Assembly: GCF_000165425.1 (NCBI RefSeq)
Contig: NW_001799466.1
Span: 186,001-250,000, forward strand
DNA from: Paramecium tetraurelia
Lineage: Eukaryota; Ciliophora; Oligohymenophorea; Peniculida; Parameciidae
Direction: 5' to 3'
Length of the DNA stretch: 64,000 nt
Positions 58,183 through 64,000 of the stretch are shown one piece after another. Made by a program: the position numbers and the translations under genes. Each line of letters begins with the position of its first letter. Position 1 is the stretch's first letter. Below the pieces are notes generated by a model. It did not search any database, was not told where the DNA came from, and saw only the letters and a program-made list of their open reading frames with translations.

Positions 58183-60246
58183 ATGAACCGCAGTAGTCAT
58201 GTGAAAAGTGGATAGACTGCATTTAAGGTGTTGAATTTCTTCTTAAGATCAAAGAAATCAACTTAAGTCGTGCCAGAAAAGAGGCATTTCGAACAAGATG
58301 AGATTAAAAGAATATTTAGAAGATGTCTTATAAGATTGCGTACGATTTATATTTTGAATTAAGTGACAAAAGAAATAGTCACTTATGGGACATCTTCTAA
58401 TTTATATGATATTTCGACTAGAGACAGGTATGATTTTGATTAAGGTGATTAAGACCTGCTTTACAAAAATATCTGTTTCCATTATCGAAATTATAGGATC
58501 AAAACGAAGAGAAACTCGAATTTCCAATAATCCATCCAAATTCATTATTTAAGTAGATTTGGAATGGAATCTTTTTAGTGATGATGATTTATGTGGCAAC
58601 AATTTTACCATTCAGAAGTAGTATATTAAATAAATATTAGTTTCGTTTTATCTTGATAATGAAGTTGGAGTTTGGTATTATGCAGATATAGGAACAGACA
58701 TATTATTTTGGTTAGACCTGATAATCAGTTGTCTATCAGGTTATTATGATGAGGAGGGGAAGTTAGTAAAGAAAAGGAAGGTTATATTCATGAACTATCT
58801 GAAAGGATGGTTCACAATTGATTTGCTATCATGTCTCCCTTTGAATTATGTAATGGATGAAGTGATATCTGAAACTGGCAATATGTAATCCCAGAACATC
58901 AAATTATTTAAATTGCTCAAACTCCCACGAATGTATAGATTGTTTAAGATCATTCGATTCATCGACATGATGAAATATCTAGGAATTTCAGAGATAATGG
59001 AGTTCTTTAAATTCAATTATGGATTCTCTAGATTACTGTCACTCCTTATTTCAGTTTGTTTAGTAATCCATTTATCAGGTTGCTTATGGTTTTATGTAGC
59101 AGCATTCAATGACTTTGATTCATAAACATGGGTATCTAGAAATGATTTAACATCATCAACTATCCAAACTAAATATATAGCAAGTATCTATTATGCATTT
59201 ACTACTTTAACAACAGTAGGATATGGAGATATTCATTCATTTTCTTCGGCTGAGATGTTTATTACAATCTTTTTAATGGTAGTAGGGGTTGGGTTTTATT
59301 CTATGATTATTGGTTTATTGTCTAGTATACTTTCATAGATCGATTACAAGGGTCATAAACTGTAATAACAGTAAGCAATTTTAAGTGAGTTTTGTATAGA
59401 AAAGAAAATATCAGTTAATTTGAGAGAAAAATTGAAGGAAACCCTTGAATATAGTTTTGATAAGAATTGTTTTATTTGGGCAGATAACAAATATATTTTT
59501 AAGGATCTTCCAATTAATCTTAGATACGATATAATAATGAATATCCACAATGGAGTATTTGGAAACATGCAATTATTTTAACTAGTGGAGGACAAATAGT
59601 TCTTAGTGAAAGTGGTTCCTCTATTGAAACCTATTTTGTTTTTGGAGTCTGAAATAATATGGGAACAAAATAGTAATCCTGATGCAATCTATTTTATTGC
59701 TGATGGTAGAATGAATTTCAAAGCTGAATTCATTGTTATTAAAGCTACTAATCAAAAAAAATAATTTGCTTTTAAAAGTATGATAGGAGGTTCCTATTTT
59801 GGTGAAATAGAAATATTCCTACATACCAAAAGAGAAACTGTAGCCTAATGTGAATCACAATGTGAAATGTATTATCTGACTATTACATCGTTTGAAAACG
59901 AGATTTTCGATGATTTCCCTCATATCATGAATAAAATGAAGAAGATTGCTTTAGAAAGAAGACAAAAGAATCTTGAGACAATACAACAATTGCAATATTT
60001 TATAGATGATGCCACCAAAAAATAATTAAAAAGAAGTAATGACTTATTGTAAATATTATAGCATAACCAAAGAAGAATACTGTTCTCTTGAGAGAATATA
60101 TTAAGTAAAGCAGTCAGCATACTTTAGAAGATGCTAAACCAAGTAATTTTGAAAATGAAACAGACCATCCCTTGATTTCAACCTATAGTTCGAAATTTCA
60201 AGATCTCTTTTTAATCACTTAAGAAATAGAACAATTACTAGAATGA
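58183..60246 (+). CDS. Voltage-gated K+ channel of the EAG/CNG superfamily
   Basis: 663 residues; introns 58428-58453, 58621-58640 and 60036-60061. The N-terminus is basic. TM S1 starts after FKQIWNGIFLVMMIYVAT. S3 contains FWLDLIISC. S4 has basic residues in register (LLKLPRMYRLFKIIRF). The pore reads TTLTTVGYGDIHSF, a K+-selective GYG filter. S6 and a C-linker follow, then a cyclic-nucleotide-binding-like domain (PLLKPILFLESEIIW, GSYFGEIEIFL). No PAS domain is seen. The layout fits the large Paramecium/Tetrahymena family of EAG/HCN-like channels. Whether cyclic nucleotide binds is uncertain, since the Arg of the phosphate-binding cassette is not evident. Role: membrane potential and swimming behaviour by family. 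Confidence 0.92.
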
Positions 60247-60303
60247 TTATTATTAATTCGCATCTACTTAGTTTTGCTATTATTAATTATTTAATACAAA
60301 ATT

Positions 60304-61549
60304 ATGGAACAAGTATTCTATCTTTTCTATAATTCAGTTAGTGGAGGTAATAGAGGACAATAATTTGTGAAATACGATGTAAAGGAATTGTGATTTAGTA
60401 TTTAGCAATAAGAATTGATTTTTGAGACTAAGCCCAAAAATGCAAGAGTCAAATTTTTTAATATCTATGAACTTGCTTCCAGGAACAAAGGATTTGAATA
60501 AATCAAACAACAATAACAAAATGACACTTATATAGTTATGGCAGGTGGAGATGGTTCAATTATGTGGATTGTAGGATTACTATTATAATATTAAATTGAT
60601 CTAAATAGATGTATTATCATTCCATTCCCATTCGGAACTGGAAATGACTTTGCTAATAGTTTAGGTTGGGGAACCACTGTGCCAGCTGACGTCATTGGAA
60701 AAAACAATAAGGTTTTGCAGAACTATGTGGAATAATGGCTCATTGGTGCTGAATCCTTCTTTGATGTGTGGGATGTCGATATAGTACTTAAGAAAGTATG
60801 TCTCCAACTTATTTAAGGACGGATTCATTAGTGAAATTAAAAGGCATACCAATAGTGTGGGAGAACTCAAAATTTAACTAAAAGACTACAAATTCAATAA
60901 GCCAATGATCAATTATTTTAGTATAGGCGTAGATGCAAGAATTGGTTACGGATTTGATAAAAATAGAACAACTTATTAATGTTGTAACAAAATTGTCTAC
61001 TGTTGGGAAGGTTTCAAGAAAATGTTTTTAAAAACACCCAAGATGAATTAATCAATTGAAACATTGGAGTATTTAGATGATAACGATGATATGTAGAACA
61101 AATTGTTATTTAAAACATAAGAGAATGCTGGATAAAGAGATTCAATAACCATTCCTGGCAATCCTATTAATTTGCTATGTTTAAATATCAATTCATACGC
61201 AGGAGGATTAAAAAATATTTGGATGAATGCATAATATGAAGAGGGTTACAAAAAATATGATTTTCATCCTCCTTCATTCTCAGATGGAGTCTTAGAATTT
61301 TTATCATTTAATTCTATTTTAGGAATTGGATCTGAAAGAATTTTACCAGGTCAAGCCACTAGACTAAGTTAGACTAAAGGACCAATCAAATTGAATTTTA
61401 AAAAGAATGAGCCATTAAGAACGTATTTTTAAATAGATGGACAATATTATTCAATTACCAATCCAATTTCTGTTTCAATAAGATCATGTTAATAACTATC
61501 ACATGGTAAAATTAGAGTTTTAATAAATAAACAAGGAATAGTACAATGA
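60304..61549 (+). CDS. Diacylglycerol kinase
   Basis: 398 residues, introns 60379-60405 and 60796-60817. The catalytic domain begins at the N-terminus (FYLFYNSVSGGNRGQ). It has the nucleotide-binding AGGDGSIMWIV and PFPFGTGNDFANSLGWG. The accessory domain follows, with YFSIGVDARIGYGFD, LNINSYAGGLKNIW and FSDGVLEFLSF, and GQATRLSQTKG. All hallmark glycines and the GGDG loop are present. There are no C1 or EF-hand domains, so it is a minimal DAG kinase that phosphorylates diacylglycerol to phosphatidate. The first intron could also be read as 20 nt, but only 27 nt keeps the frame. It follows the K+ channel gene by 57 bp on the same strand. Confidence 0.92.
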
Positions 61550-61721
61550 TTTTATTGATATATTTTATTTGTAATTTACTTTATAAAAAAGCACATCTAT
61601 AGATCTTTTGATAAGATCTTTTTTTATTTACAAGATATTTTAGATAAAGATTTCAAAAATATTTGAATAAAATTAAATGAAAATATAACTTAATAAAAAA
61701 AATATATTGTTATTATAAATA

Positions 61722-63596
61722 TCATTGTTGTTTTCCTCTCAACAAGTATAAAAACATTAAAGCCATAAATCTGAAAAACAAAATTATGGCAGCTAAAATG
61801 ACCAAGCATTTCCATAGACCTAAAGTTAGATTGTAGGTATCAATAGGGTTAGAGTTCTCTATAGTCTTACCAATGAATTCATCATCTCTTGTATCGAATT
61901 CATTCCATACTAATGCTTCAAAGGCATATTTCATAGGACTTAGATACTGGATCCATCCAATCCAATCCATATACATATTTTGATTAGCATAAAAACCAGA
62001 GAATATAACCAATGGCATCAATACTACAGGCAGAAATCCAGCAGCTGCTTTAAGATCACTAAACATACATCCAGTCATCAGACCTAAATTAATAGTTATT
62101 AAATTATACCAAAACTATTTCCACTCAAACCAAGCATGATACAAATAATGATGTTTATCACTACTATGTCTCCGGTCTTGTAATTCAAATCAACCATCCA
62201 ATAACAAATAAGCTACTGAATGATAGGGAACACAAATAGAAATGGAATTTCCACTGAACTTTTGCCAGTAAAATATGCTGCAGTAGAGTACAACTTTGAA
62301 TTTTCTTCTCTTAAAAACACTTCTCTTTCAGCTGGAAATTGTACCATTACAGGATTTAGAGCTCCCATAAAACTACTCATCACCAAAAAGAATAAAACTC
62401 CTATTGTACTCTAAATTCCTTTGTATCCAGGTTCGCTTCCTGCTGTCCAAAATATACCTCCAATCAGTAGACCGATGAAAATAGTCATTACTAATCTACC
62501 TCTCACTAACACCTTATCTCTCTTCACATTAATCATTCCTCTTCTAAAGATTTCCTTAACTTAGAATCCAAATGATGTTTGAATTGACTATCTTGATATC
62601 TACTAGACTTAAATAGCGTTGATTTCATTTTCAATCTACTAGACAAAATTTGAACCATATCCTGAAAATAGAGTCTGATAATGTGGATGATTTGAATCAT
62701 CATGGTGCATTATACTCATTAAGTAATCTAGTGGATTGGAATGAGCTGGACACTCAAACCCTAAGCTTTTGAAGTAGTTAACCATCTCATCTCTTTTGCC
62801 TTAATATATGAATTTGCCTTAAACTAAAAGCATCACTTGATCAAATAACATATAAATATCTGCACTTGGTTAATGAATTGTAAACACTATTGTTCTTCCT
62901 GAAGTATGAGCCAATTTTCGAAGCAGATTTCTAGATATTAAATCAAAATACATAATGACAAAAGCAGTAAATGAATCCAATCCTGAAGTAGGTTCATCCA
63001 ATAAAATGCAAAATGGGTCACTTACTAATTCAACTCCAATTGATGTTCTTTTTCTTTCTCCACCAGATATTCCCTTAATCATAGCATTACCAATCTATTC
63101 AAATAATATAAGTAATTACTAATGTATGTTGACATTTTTCTAATTTCAATGTCTTTAATGCATAATCCACTTTATCAATCTTTTATTAAGGATCAGCATA
63201 CTTTAAATTCGCTACAAATTCTAAAGTCTCTCGTACAGTCAAAGTTCCAAAAAGTACGTCATTCTGCATAACGTAAGATGAAAATTGAGAAAATTTATCA
63301 CTATTATAGGGCTACCCATTTGCATTAATTGCTCCCTACAATGTCACATTCCCTCCAGGAGTTATCCTTTTGGCTAAAATGTTGAGTAATGATGTTTTTC
63401 CTGCTCCTGAAGCTCCAAGAATTGCAGTAACCTAACCTGGTTTACAGATTCCGGAAATGTTATTCAGGATCAATTTGTTCTCAACAACATTCTAAGGATT
63501 CTTAACGTTGACCTAGTATGTTAAATTTTAGAAGCTGATCGTCACACTATTTGTTGACTCTTTATTTTGAAAAGGTACGATTTCAGTTCCTTTCAT
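61722..63596 (-). CDS. ABCG-family half-transporter (paralogue 2)
   Basis: About 600 residues, NBD-TMD. Introns 63095-63119, 62931-62951 and 62084-62109. Walker [13 protein letters not shown], signature [12 protein letters not shown], Walker [14 protein letters not shown], and H-loop TIVFTIHQPSAD are intact. The TMD has [31 protein letters not shown] and [13 protein letters not shown]. It is closely similar to the gene at 42757 and in tandem with the partial gene at 63743. The 21-nt intron 62931-62951 is a multiple of three but splits [12 protein letters not shown] at the same place as the paralogue's intron, so it is very probably real. A half-transporter that must dimerise; substrate unknown. 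Confidence 0.93.
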
Positions 63597-63742
63597 GTTA
63601 TAATTTTTAATAATAAATTTTAGAAGTCTTAATTTCCAAAATTTATTCCACAAATTAAATATCATGAGAATTCTTTATTATGAATTCTGATGAAATGAAG
63701 AATTTAATTTTATATCAAACTTTCACACATATTAATTGTAAC

Positions 63743-64000
63743 TCATTACTACTTTGATTTTCCCAAATATAAAAATATTAGTGATAAAAATCGAAAAAGT
63801 ATTGGGAATGTGATCAAAACATAAATGCTATTCCATAATCCGAAATCCAAAGAGAATTTTTCTATTGGATTCAAATCTTCTATTTTTATTCCTGAAAATT
63901 CATCTCTTCTGGTATCATACTCATCATATATTAGTGCTTCAAATGCATACTTCAATGGACTTAAATATTACACCCAACTTATCCAATTCATAAATAAGGA
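63743..64000 (-). CDS. ABCG-family half-transporter, C-terminal end (paralogue 3, cut by window)
   Basis: The last 85 residues of a third ABCG gene, open to the window edge. It reads FMNWISWVQYLSPLKYAFEA, LIYDEYDTRRDEFSG, then a last TM (VLITFPILFRFLSLIFLYL) and stop TGA at 63743-63745. It aligns along its whole length with the end of the gene at 61722 ([21 protein letters not shown]...), so the two are a tandem pair 146 bp apart. Everything upstream, including the ATPase domain, lies outside the window. Confidence 0.9.

Noticed and set aside
1-64000. tRNA, rRNA, CRISPR arrays, telomeric C4A2/C3A3 repeats, transposable or virus-derived elements
   Set aside because: None was recognised by eye on either strand; a covariance-model and repeat search would be needed to exclude small RNA genes in the AT-rich gaps.

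Overview
The window looks like somatic (macronuclear-type) DNA of a Paramecium-like ciliate. It is very AT-rich. Real genes read straight through TAA and TAG, which fall at glutamine positions of conserved proteins, and only TGA ends them. Genes are split by tiny GT-AG introns, mostly 19-35 nt, which fits Paramecium rather than Tetrahymena. All gene models here were built by hand with TAA/TAG = Gln and these introns. Exon sums were checked to be multiples of three, apart from four single-base discrepancies that are reported.

Layout. 1-5000: PDI-like 3' end, coiled-coil gene, small gene, heat shock factor, mitochondrial-type protein. 5000-9940: CCCH finger protein, a probable gene relic, small coiled-coil protein, small basic protein, LRR protein, mitochondrial ribosomal uL24. 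9980-18010: a very dense block with kinesin-14, PfkB/ribokinase, mucolipin-type TRP channel, Ser/Asn-rich protein, nucleoplasmin-like chaperone and alveolin-like cortical protein. 18040-24410: a giant type I membrane protein and a bacterial-type homospermidine synthase. 25197-31303: DUSP-MYND-USP deubiquitinase, PIH1/Kintoun dynein assembly factor, twin CX9C protein. 32371-42518: OSCA/TMEM63-type channel, CIPK/SnRK-like kinase, CCP5-type tubulin carboxypeptidase, ankyrin-DHHC palmitoyltransferase. 42757-64000: ABCG half-transporter, PP2C phosphatase, IQ/low-complexity protein, second giant membrane protein, long coiled-coil protein, EAG/CNG-type K+ channel, diacylglycerol kinase, and two further ABCG genes in tandem, the last running off the window.

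There is no operon or island logic; neighbours are functionally mixed, as expected of a compact ciliate chromosome. A loose theme is cilia and cortex (kinesin-14, PIH1/Kintoun, CCP5, alveolin) plus membrane signalling (TRPML, OSCA, K+ channel, DAG kinase, DHHC, CIPK-like kinase, PP2C). The most notable items are the four one-base frame discrepancies, each at an AAAA run on the sense strand; a 138-nt intron in the heat shock factor; divergent start codons only 14 and 17 bp apart; the bacterial-type homospermidine synthase; and two giant signal-anchored proteins of unknown function. No RNA genes, CRISPR arrays, telomeric repeats or transposable elements were recognised.
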